Assembly: GCF_003044445.1 (NCBI RefSeq)
Contig: NZ_POWX01000003.1
Span: forward strand, 62,001-126,000
Length of the DNA stretch: 64,000 nt
Direction of reading: 5' to 3'
From: Neisseria mucosa
GTDB lineage: Bacteria > Pseudomonadota > Gammaproteobacteria > Burkholderiales > Neisseriaceae
In this document: positions 52,619-60,773 of the stretch, piece by piece
How positions within the stretch are numbered: the stretch's first letter is position 1
How the letters are laid out: each line of letters begins with the position of its first letter
Position numbers and translations under genes: made by a program
The notes under the pieces: generated by a model
Database searches by the model: none
Seen by the model: only the letters and a program-made list of their open reading frames with translations
What the model was told of the DNA's origin: nothing

Positions 52619-52804
52619 ATGTCCCTACAAATTCAGGAACAGCATCATTTGCCGCAAACGACGCATTCCATTATCGGCTCATGGCGGATGGAGCAGTTGA
52701 ACATCAGCCTGGAGACCATACATGATATGCAGCGTCTGGTGGAAGGCAAAATCGGTTTGGATGAGGCTTTGGCTGGCATCAAACAAAGAATGGCGGAAAA
52801 ATGA
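52619..52804 (+). CDS. VbhA-like antitoxin of a Fic module
   Basis: 61 residues. After a variable lead comes 'SIIGSWRMEQLNISLETIHD' and MQRLVEGKIGLDEALAGIKQR, the two-helix pattern of VbhA-type antitoxins that inhibit Fic enzymes by an (S/T)xxxE(G/N) helix; here it is SWRMEQ, with Gln in the last place. The ribosome site is weak. Its stop overlaps the start of a broken Fic gene (52801-52804), the normal toxin-antitoxin arrangement. Family call is by pattern and context. Confidence 0.6.
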   Translation: MSLQIQEQHHLPQTTHSIIGSWRMEQLNISLETIHDMQRLVEGKIGLDEALAGIKQRMAEK

Positions 52805-52960
52805 GCAAATACGGCGGAGAAGGCATTATCTATTGTATCGGCAAAATATCTCTGCCGAACAAATGATTCAAGCCTGTATTCAGGCATACCATGCCGATAG
52901 CAGTTTATTGGCACGATTAATTTTAGACAATTTAGAACAATCGTCTTTTTCAGACGACTA
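52801..52960 (+). pseudogene. Fic toxin remnant
   Basis: MSKYGGEGIIYCIGKISLPNK stops at 52864-52866; it resembles the start of Fic proteins (MSKYG...YCYPGT..LKNK). A second frame continues with 'ISAEQMIQACIQAYHADSSL' and LARLILDNLEQS, possibly the C-terminus. The HPFxxGNGR catalytic core is absent, so the toxin is dead while its antitoxin frame survives. Confidence 0.55.
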
Positions 52961-52999
52961 AAACATCAACAAACCACGATATTTTAAGGAAACCACATC

Positions 53000-53386
53000 A
53001 TGGCATACAGCGATAAAGTAATCGACCACTACGAAAACCCACGCAACGTCGGTACTTTCGATAAAAACGACGAATCTGTCGGCACCGGCATGGTCGGCGC
53101 GCCTGCTTGCGGCGACGTGATGCGCCTGCAAATCAAAGTGAACGACGAGGGCATCATCGAAGATGCGAAATTTAAAACTTACGGCTGCGGTTCTGCCATC
53201 GCTTCGTCCAGTCTGATTACCGAGTGGGTCAAAGGCAAAAGCTTGGATGATGCGCTGGCAATCAAAAACAGCGAAATCGCCGAAGAACTGGAACTGCCGC
53301 CGGTAAAAATCCACTGCTCCATCTTGGCTGAAGATGCGGTAAAAGCGGCTGTTGCCGACTATCGCAAACGTCAGGAAAGCAAATAA
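53000..53386 (+). CDS. iscU: Fe-S cluster assembly scaffold IscU
   Basis: 128 residues, as in E. coli. The three cluster cysteines are in GAPACGDVMRLQ, KTYGCGSAIASSS and KIHCSILAEDAV, and LPPVK, the peptide bound by the HscA chaperone, precedes the third. Opening 'MAYSDKVIDHYENPRNVGTF' is diagnostic. It receives sulfur from IscS and builds 2Fe-2S clusters. An AAGGAA site lies upstream. About 740 bases of small genes and repeats separate it from iscS. Confidence 0.97.
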   Translation: MAYSDKVIDHYENPRNVGTFDKNDESVGTGMVGAPACGDVMRLQIKVNDEGIIEDAKFKTYGCGSAIASSSLITEWVKGKSLDDALAIKNSEIAEELELPPVKIHCSILAEDAVKAAVADYRKRQESK

Positions 53387-53463
53387 CCCGATTCGGTTGG
53401 CGCTTTGTCAGCGGACGTTTGTAGGATTTCTGAAAGCCCTAGTGTTTTCCGAAAAACAAAATC

Positions 53464-53829
53464 GACGACTTGTTCCCTCTCTCGTGAAGAAGAAGGTAAG
53501 GATACGGAAACTTAATCCTTTTGAAGTTGTCGCCAGATTTGAGACTGCCTGCCAATCTATTCCCTCTCCCCGCTGGAGAGGGTTAGGGAGAGGGCGATAA
53601 GCCGTAGGCTTATATTTAGTCAATACGCCTGCAAAATCAAAAGAGACGATATGCCTTCTCTCGTGAAGAAGAGGGTAGGAGCACAAAAACTTAATCGTTT
53701 GGAAGTTGCCGCCGAATTTGGGACTTACCTGCCAATCTATCCCCTCTCCCCGCGGGAGAGGGTTAGGGAGAGGGCAATAAGCCGCAGGCTTACATTGAGT
53801 CGATACGCCTACAAATCAAAGGAGACGAA
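53464..53829. repeat. Tandem imperfect repeat, period 179 bp
   Basis: Two consecutive units share TCTCGTGAAGAAG (53480 and 53659), a CCCTCTCCCC...GGAGAGGGTTAGGGAGAGGG hairpin, and AAGCCG(T/C)AGGCTTA. The right edge repeats GAGACGA(T/A)ATGCC at 53643 and 53822, so the duplication reaches the ribosome site and start codon of the next gene. The units have diverged by roughly a sixth. No gene is recognised inside. Confidence 0.8.
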
Positions 53830-54075
53830 ATGCCTTTTACCGATGAAGAAACCCAATCCTTGCTTGCCGTCAAAGGCATAGGCAAAACTGTATTGCAGCG
53901 TTTGCAGCAAATGGGTTTGGATGATGTTGCCACGCTGGCGGCAGCGGATTTGGACGATGTTTTGGAACAAGGCGCAAAACTGACCGGCTCGACCTGTTGG
54001 AAAAACAGTCCGCAGGCAAAAGCTGCCGTTTCCGCCGCGATAGAGTGGGCAAAACAGCGTTTTCAGACGACCTGA
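53830..54075 (+). CDS. Small helix-hairpin-helix protein in the isc operon
   Basis: 81 residues with an AAAGGAGACG ribosome site. 'SLLAVKGIGKTVLQRLQQMG' followed by LDDVATLAAADLDDVLEQG is a helix-hairpin-helix pair of the sort that binds DNA non-specifically; the rest is a helical tail. The last residues (FQTT) are encoded by an inverse DUS. It is on the same strand between iscU and iscA. Function is unknown; Neisseria isc clusters commonly include such small genes. Confidence 0.75.
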   Translation: MPFTDEETQSLLAVKGIGKTVLQRLQQMGLDDVATLAAADLDDVLEQGAKLTGSTCWKNSPQAKAAVSAAIEWAKQRFQTT

Positions 54076-54143
54076 AAGGCAATAGGTCGTCTGAAAATGA
54101 AAGCAGGCAAAATAAGACAATGATTGCGAATAAGGAAAGAAGC

Positions 54144-54464
54144 ATGATTACCATCACAGAAAACGCAGCCAAACACATCAACAGCTACCTGACCAAGCGC
54201 GGCAAAGGCTTGGGTGTGCGCTTGGGGGTAAAAACCAGCGGCTGCTCGGGCATGGCGTATAACCTTGAATTTGTTGATGAAGTGAACGACGATGACCTGA
54301 TTTTTGAAGAACACGGCGCGCGCGTTTATATCGACCCGAAAAGCTTGGTTTATTTGGACGGCACGCAGGTCGATTACACCAAAGAAGGTTTGCAGGAAGG
54401 TTTCAAATTTGAAAACCCGAATGTCAAAGACTCTTGCGGCTGCGGCGAGAGCTTTCACGTTTAA
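54144..54464 (+). CDS. iscA: Iron-sulfur carrier IscA
   Basis: 106 residues. 'MITITENAAKHINSYLTKRG' opens an A-type carrier, and the cluster cysteines are in KTSGCSGMAY and DSCGCGESF. The start is the ATG at 54144 with AAGGAAAG upstream. It moves Fe-S clusters from IscU to apo-targets. A hairpin terminator ends the unit. Confidence 0.95.
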   Translation: MITITENAAKHINSYLTKRGKGLGVRLGVKTSGCSGMAYNLEFVDEVNDDDLIFEEHGARVYIDPKSLVYLDGTQVDYTKEGLQEGFKFENPNVKDSCGCGESFHV

Positions 54465-54470
54465 GACAAA

Positions 54471-54510
54471 AAAGTGGCGGGACAGTATCAAAACCGTCCC
54501 GCCATTTTTT
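54471..54510. terminator. Intrinsic terminator after iscA
   Basis: The strong stem GTGGCGGGAC / GTCCCGCCAT with T6 lies directly after the iscA stop. Confidence 0.88.
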
Positions 54511-54727
54511 CGCTTCCTGCCTGTTGTAGCTGCCTTTGCCTTTTCTTTTCCGTTCGACCTTGTGTCGGAACAAATCGGATTTCACTAAGGCTTTTAAAGC
54601 ATTGTCGCGTATTTTGCCTTTATTGTGCTGCACTTTACTGCTCATATTCAGTCCTTTTGGTTAAGAATCAGCGGATTATAAGGCAAAATCAGGTTTCTGC
54701 CGAAAATTTCACATTAATTATCCTGCC

Positions 54728-55234
54728 ATGTCTCAATATTTCACACTCTTCCAGCTTGAACCCGCTTTTGATATCGATGCCGAAAACTTGGAGCAAACCT
54801 ACCGCGCCTTGGCGGCACGTTTCCATCCCGACAAATTCGCGTCCGCTTCCGCCTTCGAGCAAAAGCAGGCAGTGATGATGTCTTCCACCATTAACGATGC
54901 CTACCGCACCTTGAAAAATCCCATCGACCGCGCCGCGTACCTTCTGAAAGCTCAGGGCATTGATGCCGATGCGCCGGAACATACTTCTTTTGCCCCTGAA
55001 TTTCTCATGCAGCAAATGGAATGGCGCGAAACGCTGATGGATGCGCAAATGGCGCAAAACAACGAAGCCCTGCGTGCGTTGGACCAAGAAATCAGCCGCG
55101 AGCAAGACAAGCTATATCAAGATTTGCGGACGGCCTTTGCCGGGAAAGACCATGAAACCGCCGCCCAATGGGTGCGCCACGGCAGGTTTTTAAACAAGCT
55201 GCGCAACGAAATCGCTGCCGCGTTGCAAGATTAA
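54728..55234 (+). CDS. hscB: Fe-S co-chaperone HscB
   Basis: 168 residues (E. coli 171). J-domain: 'MSQYFTLFQLEPAFDIDAEN' and RFHPDKF with the HPD triad; 'SSTINDAYRTLKNPIDRAAY' follows. The C-terminal three-helix domain binds IscU ('PEFLMQQMEWRETLMDAQMA'). HscB delivers IscU to HscA; hscA is not in the window, so the chaperone partner is encoded elsewhere. A DUS hairpin ends the gene. Confidence 0.95.
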   Translation: MSQYFTLFQLEPAFDIDAENLEQTYRALAARFHPDKFASASAFEQKQAVMMSSTINDAYRTLKNPIDRAAYLLKAQGIDADAPEHTSFAPEFLMQQMEWRETLMDAQMAQNNEALRALDQEISREQDKLYQDLRTAFAGKDHETAAQWVRHGRFLNKLRNEIAAALQD

Positions 55235-55258
55235 ATACACAGATTTTGAGCATCTGAA

Positions 55259-55296
55259 AGGTCGTCTGAAAACCGGAATAAGGTTTCAGACGACCT
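55259..55296. terminator. DUS-pair hairpin behind hscB
   Basis: AGGTCGTCTGAA (55259-55270) faces TTCAGACGACCT (55285-55296), 25 bases after the hscB stop. Confidence 0.8.
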
Positions 55297-55523
55297 TTAT
55301 TGCTTATTTCATCATGTTGTATGCCATTATATTTTCAAAATTTAACACAAATCCGAATTTGCCTTATTTCATAAGCGCATAGCCGAATGAGGGTTTTGAT
55401 GTCGAAAAAGACGTTTTCGCGGTAAGGCTTGAATCATAGGGAAAGAGGTCGTCTGAAAGAAAATTGGGAAAAGCACGATTTCAAAACAGCAGTCTTGTCA
55501 AGACTGGATAAGCAACGAAAAAT

Positions 55524-55569
55524 ACACTATATTGTGTCACTCGATATTAATACATACTGTATCTTGTGT
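55524..55569 (+). promoter_or_regulatory. Candidate pair of NrdR boxes ahead of nrdA
   Basis: ACACTATATTGTGT at 55524-55537 and ATACTGTATCTTGTGT at 55554-55569 resemble the NrdR consensus (acaCwAtATaTwGtgt); the second matches 13 of 16 positions. Their starts are 30 bases apart, about three helical turns, which is the usual arrangement. They lie 23-68 bases before the nrdA start. Confidence 0.5.
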
Positions 55570-55591
55570 TTCAGGATGGAGAAAGCTCACG

Positions 55592-57871
55592 ATGAATGCA
55601 CCGACTGATTTGAAAGTAACCAAGCGCGACGGACGTTTGGAAAATCTCGACTTAGACAAAATCCACCGCGTCGTTACTTGGGCGGCGGAAGGCTTGAAAA
55701 ACGTTTCCGTATCGCAGGTCGAGCTCAAATCGCACATCCAGTTTTACAACGGCATCCGCACCGACGACATCCACGAAACCATCATCAAGGCGGCTGCCGA
55801 CCTGATTTCGCAGGATACGCCCGATTATCAATATCTCGCCGCTCGTCTGGCAATTTTCCACCTGCGCAAAATCGCCTACGGCGAGTTCGAACCGCCGCAT
55901 CTCTTTGACCACGTTAAAAAACTCACCGATGCGGGTAAATACGACCGCCACATCATCGAAGATTACAGCCGCGAAGAGTTTGACGAGCTGAATGCTTATA
56001 TCGATCACGGCCGCGACATGACCTTCTCGTATGCCGCCGTGAAGCAGCTCGAAGGCAAATATCTGGTGCAGAACCGTGTGACCCGCCAGATTTATGAAAC
56101 ACCGCAGTTCTTATATATTTTGGTGGCGATGTGCCTCTTTAGCAAATATCCGAAAGAGACGCGCTTGGATTACGTCAAACGTTTTTACGACGCCGTTTCC
56201 ACATTTAAAGTATCGCTGCCGACCCCGATTATGAGCGGCGTGCGCACGCCTACGCGCCAGTTCTCAAGCTGCGTATTGATTGAATGCGACGACAGTCTGG
56301 ATTCCATCAACGCCACCACCAGCGCGATTGTGAAATATGTTTCCCAACGCGCGGGCATCGGCATCAACGCCGGACGCATCCGCGGTTTGGGCAGCGAAAT
56401 CCGCGGCGGCGAAGCGCAACATACCGGCTGCATCCCGTTTTTCAAAATGTTCCAAGCAGCGGTTAAATCCTGCTCGCAAGGCGGCGTACGCGGCGGCGCG
56501 GCAACCTTGTTCTACCCCTTGTGGCACATCGAAGCCGAAAGCCTGTTGGTATTGAAAAACAACCGCGGCGTGGAAGATAACCGCATCCGCCAGCTTGACT
56601 ACGGCGTGCAAATCAACCGCCTGCTGTACACCCGCCTGATTAAAGGCGGCAACATCACGTTGTTCTCGCCCAACGAAGTCCCCGGTCTGTACGACGCGTT
56701 TTTTGCCGACCAAGACGAATTCGAGCGTCTTTACACGAAATACGAGCAAGACCCGAACATCCGCAAGCGCACCTTGTCGGCTACCGATTTGTTCTCCACG
56801 TTGATGCAGGAACGCGCCGGAACAGGACGTATCTACATCCAAAACGTTGACCACTGCAACACGCATAGCCCGTTTGACCCGCGCGTCGCACCCGTGCACC
56901 AGTCCAACCTGTGCATGGAAATCGCCCTGCCGACCAAACCGCTGGACAACATCAACGATCCGAACGGCGAAATCGCCCTGTGTACCCTTTCTGCCTTTAA
57001 CTTGGGCGCATTAAACAGCTTGGACGAACTGGAAGGGCTTGCCGATTTGACCGTGCGCGCACTCGATGCCCTGTTGGATTACCAAGACTATCCGGTCGAA
57101 GCCGCCCGCACCGCGACCATGAACCGCCGCACGCTCGGCATCGGCGTCATCAACTACGCCTACTATCTGGCGAAAAACGGCGTCCGTTACAGCGACGATT
57201 CCGCGCTTGGTCTGACCCACCGCACCTTTGAAGCCATGCAGTATTACCTGCTCAAAGCATCGGTGAACCTTGCCAAAGAATACGGTGCATGCCCGCTGTT
57301 CAACCAAACCGTTTATTCGCAAGGCAAACTGCCCATCGACACTTACAAAAAAGACTTGGATGCCGTGTGCAGCGAACCGCTGTTGTGTGACTGGGAAAGC
57401 CTGCGCTCCGACATCGTCAAATACGGCCTGCGCAACTCCACCCTGACCGCACTCATGCCGTCTGAAACCAGCTCGCAAATCGCCAACGCCACCAACGGCA
57501 TCGAGCCGCCACGCGGATTGGTAACGGTCAAAGCATCGAAAGACGGCATCCTGAAACAAGTCGTACCGGAGTTTGAAACCCTGAAAGACGCCTACGAAAC
57601 CCTGTGGCAGCTTCCGGGCAACGAAGGCTACCTGAAGCTTGTCGGCGTGATGCAGAAATTCGTCGATCAGGCGATTTCAGCCAATACAGCCTACGACCCG
57701 GGCAAATTTGAGGGCAACAAAGTTTCCATGAAACAAATGCTCAAAGACTTATTGACCGCTTACAAATACGGCGTCAAAACTCTGTACTACCACAACACCC
57801 GCGACGGCGCCGACGACACCCAAACCGACATCCAAGACGACGGCTGCGCCGGCGGGGCTTGTAAGATTTGA
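55592..57871 (+). CDS. nrdA: Class Ia ribonucleotide reductase, alpha subunit NrdA
   Basis: 759 residues from the ATG at 55592 (MNAPTDLKVTKRDGRLENLD); an earlier start at 55532 reads through the presumed promoter. Residues 1-about 95 are an ATP-cone (allosteric) domain. Active-site text includes 'SSCVLIECDDSLDSINATTS', NLCMEIALPTKPL and 'LMPSETSSQIANATNGIEPP'. The C-terminal redox tail is DDGCAGGACKI. With NrdB it makes deoxyribonucleotides. nrdB lies 1.2 kb downstream beyond an Abi_2 gene. Confidence 0.96.
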   Translation: MNAPTDLKVTKRDGRLENLDLDKIHRVVTWAAEGLKNVSVSQVELKSHIQFYNGIRTDDIHETIIKAAADLISQDTPDYQYLAARLAIFHLRKIAYGEFEPPHLFDHVKKLTDAGKYDRHIIEDYSREEFDELNAYIDHGRDMTFSYAAVKQLEGKYLVQNRVTRQIYETPQFLYILVAMCLFSKYPKETRLDYVKRFYDAVSTFKVSLPTPIMSGVRTPTRQFSSCVLIECDDSLDSINATTSAIVKYVSQRAGIGINAGRIRGLGSEIRGGEAQHTGCIPFFKMFQAAVKSCSQGGVRGGAATLFYPLWHIEAESLLVLKNNRGVEDNRIRQLDYGVQINRLLYTRLIKGGNITLFSPNEVPGLYDAFFADQDEFERLYTKYEQDPNIRKRTLSATDLFSTLMQERAGTGRIYIQNVDHCNTHSPFDPRVAPVHQSNLCMEIALPTKPLDNINDPNGEIALCTLSAFNLGALNSLDELEGLADLTVRALDALLDYQDYPVEAARTATMNRRTLGIGVINYAYYLAKNGVRYSDDSALGLTHRTFEAMQYYLLKASVNLAKEYGACPLFNQTVYSQGKLPIDTYKKDLDAVCSEPLLCDWESLRSDIVKYGLRNSTLTALMPSETSSQIANATNGIEPPRGLVTVKASKDGILKQVVPEFETLKDAYETLWQLPGNEGYLKLVGVMQKFVDQAISANTAYDPGKFEGNKVSMKQMLKDLLTAYKYGVKTLYYHNTRDGADDTQTDIQDDGCAGGACKI

Positions 57872-57909
57872 TGCTCAGTAAACTTGCTTTAAATAAAAGG
57901 AAGTGAACA

Positions 57910-58833
57910 ATGCAAAGTAATCAAATTAAAGAGCCTAAGATTTGGAAAACTTATGAAGAACAGTTAGAGATTTTAAAAAATAGAGGATTACACGTTGCAG
58001 ATGAGAAAAAAGCTTTAGGGTATTTAAGGACTATTGGATATTACCGGTTGAGCGGTTATCTTTATCCGTTTCGCCAATTTAATCCCAAAAACCCGAAAAA
58101 TAGATTAGACAGCTTCATACCCAACAGCAGTTTTGAAGATGTAAAAAAACTATACATGTTTGATAAGCGGTTGCGGCAATTGGCATTGGATGCTTTAGAG
58201 CGGATTGAAATTGCACTAAGAGTCAATATTGCATATACATTAGGCAAACATCACCCGTTGGCCCACAAGGATGCCCGATATTTTGCTCCTGGTTTTAACC
58301 ATGCAGAATGGTTGGAAAGATACGATAATCTCGTACATCGTGAAAAAGAAACCGGCTTTGTCAAACATCATCTGCAACATTATTCCGATTTACCCGTATG
58401 GGCGGCCTGTGAAGTATGGGATTTCGGTACGATGTCTATGCTTTATAAAGGGATGAGCGAGGAAGATAAAAATCGGATTGCCAAGTTTTACCGCCTAAAA
58501 GACGGCCGTCATCTGCAAACCCACCTGCATGCTTTTAATGTCATCCGAAATGTCTCAGCGCATCACAGCCGCTTGTGGAATCGGGATATTGCTATTAAGG
58601 CCAGTTTGAAAGGCTTGAGCGATACCGAATGGGAAAAATTACCTGTAGGTCGCTCGTTTGTTTATTTTTGCCTTATGAAACGGATGCTGGATATTATTTG
58701 TCCGGCATCCAGATGGGGCGAGAGATTTTTGTCATTGCTAGCTGACTTCCCATCCGTTGAGAATGGGGCAATATCCTTTGAGCAAATGGGCATGACCATC
58801 AACCCTGAAAAGTGGCGGTTATGGCGCAAATAA
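57910..58833 (+). CDS. Abi_2 (AbiD/AbiF) abortive infection protein
   Basis: 307 residues. 'YLRTIGYYRLSGYLYPFRQF', 'LYMFDKRLRQLALDALERIE' and 'HAFNVIRNVSAHHSRLWNRD' are family blocks; the last is an RNxxxH-like HEPN RNase motif. These proteins abort phage infection by an unclear, probably RNA-cleaving, mechanism. It has an AAGGAAGTG site and begins 38 bases after nrdA. Its AT-richness is higher than that of nrdA and nrdB, suggesting insertion into the reductase operon. It has no DUS. Confidence 0.9.
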   Translation: MQSNQIKEPKIWKTYEEQLEILKNRGLHVADEKKALGYLRTIGYYRLSGYLYPFRQFNPKNPKNRLDSFIPNSSFEDVKKLYMFDKRLRQLALDALERIEIALRVNIAYTLGKHHPLAHKDARYFAPGFNHAEWLERYDNLVHREKETGFVKHHLQHYSDLPVWAACEVWDFGTMSMLYKGMSEEDKNRIAKFYRLKDGRHLQTHLHAFNVIRNVSAHHSRLWNRDIAIKASLKGLSDTEWEKLPVGRSFVYFCLMKRMLDIICPASRWGERFLSLLADFPSVENGAISFEQMGMTINPEKWRLWRK

Positions 58834-58843
58834 GCAAAAGAAA

Positions 58844-58892
58844 GCCCCCAGCCTTGTTAATCCAACCACATCGGGTTGGCAAAGCTGGGGGA
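58844..58892. terminator. Two-part hairpin behind the Abi_2 gene
   Basis: CCCCCAGC pairs with GCTGGGGG, and inner CCAACC with GGTTGG. No T-run follows, so it may slow rather than stop transcription toward nrdB. Confidence 0.55.
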
Positions 58893-59085
58893 GTTGTTGG
58901 CAGCAATTATACCCAAAAGCTCGATTAAGGCAATTTTTTTACATTTCAGCTCAAATATAACCAAACACAGATTACAAGCAAAACAAGTGCTTTAGACAAC
59001 CTTTTGGACTGAAGCCCATCCACCCTTTCAGACGGCCTTACACCAAGCCCGAAACCAAGAAATCCAATCAATAGAAAGCCAACCC
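58893..59085. other. Spacer ahead of nrdB
   Basis: Non-coding, with a TTCAGACGGCCTTA (AGGCCGTCTGAA-dialect inverse DUS) near 59026. A separate nrdB promoter is possible, but none is distinct. Confidence 0.4.
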
Positions 59086-60240
59086 ATGTCCTGCGAACAC
59101 CTCGTCATGCAATACAGCACCTTCAGCAAACAGAAAAACGACGCGCTTAAAGAGCCGATGTTTTTTGGTCAGCCGGTGAATGTCGCACGTTATGACCAGC
59201 AGAAATACGAAGTATTTGAAAAACTGATTGAAAAACAACTGTCTTTCTTCTGGCGGCCGGAAGAAATCGACGTGTCGCGCGACCGTATCGACTACGCCAA
59301 CTTACCCGAACACGAAAAACACATTTTCATCAGCAATCTGAAATACCAAACCTTGCTCGATTCCATTCAAGGCCGTAGTCCGAACGTTGCCTTACTACCT
59401 TTGGTGTCGATTCCCGAACTGGAAACTTGGATTGAAACGTGGAGCTTCAGCGAAACCATCCACTCGCGCAGCTATACCCACATTATCCGCAATATCGTGA
59501 ATGATCCGTCGGTCGTGTTCGACGACATCGTGCAGAACGAATACATCATTGCCCGCGCCGAAGACATCGCCTGTTATTACGATGATTTGATCGAATACAC
59601 CCAGTATTACAACCTGTTGGGCGAAGGAACGCACAATGTCGGCGGCAAGCTCGTTACCGTGTCTTTGCGCGAGTTGAAGAAAAAGCTCTATCTCTGCCTG
59701 ATGTGCGTCAACGTGTTGGAGGCCATCCGTTTCTACGTTTCATTTGCCTGCTCGTTTGCTTTTGCCGAGCGCGAGTTGATGGAAGGCAACGCCAAAATCA
59801 TCAAACTGATTGCCCGCGACGAAGCCCTGCACCTGACCAGTACGCAGCATATGCTCAACCTGATGCGCGCTGGTTCAGACGACCCTGAAATGGCGGAAAT
59901 CGCCGTCGAATTGCAGGATGAATGTTTTGAACTCTTCAAAAAAGCGGCGGAGCAGGAAAAAGAATGGGCGGCCTATCTGTTTAAAGACGGTTCGATGATC
60001 GGTTTGAACAAGGAAATTCTGGCGCAATACGTCGAATACATTACCAACCTGCGTATGCAGGCGGTCGGTCTACCTGCCGGATTTGAAGGCGCTACCCAGA
60101 ACCCGATTCCGTGGATTAACGCGTGGCTGTCGTCCGACAACGTACAGGTCGCGCCGCAGGAAGTGGAAATTTCTTCTTACTTAATCGGTCAAATTGATTC
60201 GGAAGTCAGCGCGGACGATTTGGGCGATTTCGAACTGTAA
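59086..60240 (+). CDS. nrdB: Class Ia ribonucleotide reductase, beta subunit NrdB
   Basis: 384 residues from the ATG at 59086, which has an AGAAAG site; an ATG 7 codons on (59107, MQYSTFSKQKND) is closer to the usual family start. Di-iron ligands appear in 'PEHEKHIFISNLKYQTLLDS', 'WSFSETIHSRSYTHIIRN', and 'IARDEALHLTSTQHMLNLM'. The tyrosyl radical forms near SRSYTHI. The C-terminal tail (SEVSADDLGDFEL) binds NrdA. A ferredoxin gene follows at 60360, as in enterobacterial nrdB-yfaE. Confidence 0.96.
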   Translation: MSCEHLVMQYSTFSKQKNDALKEPMFFGQPVNVARYDQQKYEVFEKLIEKQLSFFWRPEEIDVSRDRIDYANLPEHEKHIFISNLKYQTLLDSIQGRSPNVALLPLVSIPELETWIETWSFSETIHSRSYTHIIRNIVNDPSVVFDDIVQNEYIIARAEDIACYYDDLIEYTQYYNLLGEGTHNVGGKLVTVSLRELKKKLYLCLMCVNVLEAIRFYVSFACSFAFAERELMEGNAKIIKLIARDEALHLTSTQHMLNLMRAGSDDPEMAEIAVELQDECFELFKKAAEQEKEWAAYLFKDGSMIGLNKEILAQYVEYITNLRMQAVGLPAGFEGATQNPIPWINAWLSSDNVQVAPQEVEISSYLIGQIDSEVSADDLGDFEL

Positions 60241-60359
60241 TCAAACTCGGCGGTTTTTCCGCATTTCCATCATCAGAGGTCGTCTGAACAGGTGTAGAAA
60301 CGAAATGAAAGATTTCGGTTGCACCGTGCAGACGACCTTTCCCGCTTAAACAGATAACA

Positions 60360-60662
60360 ATGGCACTCATCAGTACACACGACAAAACCTTCGAGCTACA
60401 AGAGGGCGAAACCTTATTGGAGGGCTTGGAGCGCACCGGCCACGAGGTCGAATACCAGTGCCGCAGCGGCTATTGCGGTTCTTGCCGCGTCAAAATATTG
60501 GATGGCAGGGTGTCCTACGACGATTTCCCGCTGGCGTTTGTCGCGCCCGGCGAGATTCTGCCGTGTTGCTGTCGGGTAAATGAGGACATTAAGGTCGATT
60601 GTCACGCTCGGATGAGTGAACCGGATTTGTTTGATGTTAGCTTGTTTGATGAGCGGGAATAA
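60360..60662 (+). CDS. 2Fe-2S ferredoxin, YfaE-like
   Basis: 100 residues. Plant-type cluster cysteines are in YQCRSGYCGSCRVKIL and LPCCCRVNEDI (C-x4-C-x2-C...C). In E. coli the counterpart YfaE lies next to nrdB and keeps the NrdB di-iron/radical site active; the same neighbourhood here supports that role. It starts 119 bases after nrdB, across an inverse-DUS hairpin. Confidence 0.9.
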   Translation: MALISTHDKTFELQEGETLLEGLERTGHEVEYQCRSGYCGSCRVKILDGRVSYDDFPLAFVAPGEILPCCCRVNEDIKVDCHARMSEPDLFDVSLFDERE

Positions 60663-60773
60663 CTTTAATTGATTAGATTGGTAGTGGATTCGAATAGGGA
60701 TATGAGTGTTTTTATTTGAATCTATCAACTGACTGATTTTTATATTTTAAATACACATTACCGGAAAAATAAA

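Noticed and set aside
57832..57871. The 42-residue protein's tail as a recent duplication of the nrdA end
   Set aside because: The two DNA stretches differ at many third positions and some amino acids, so a recent copy is not supported.
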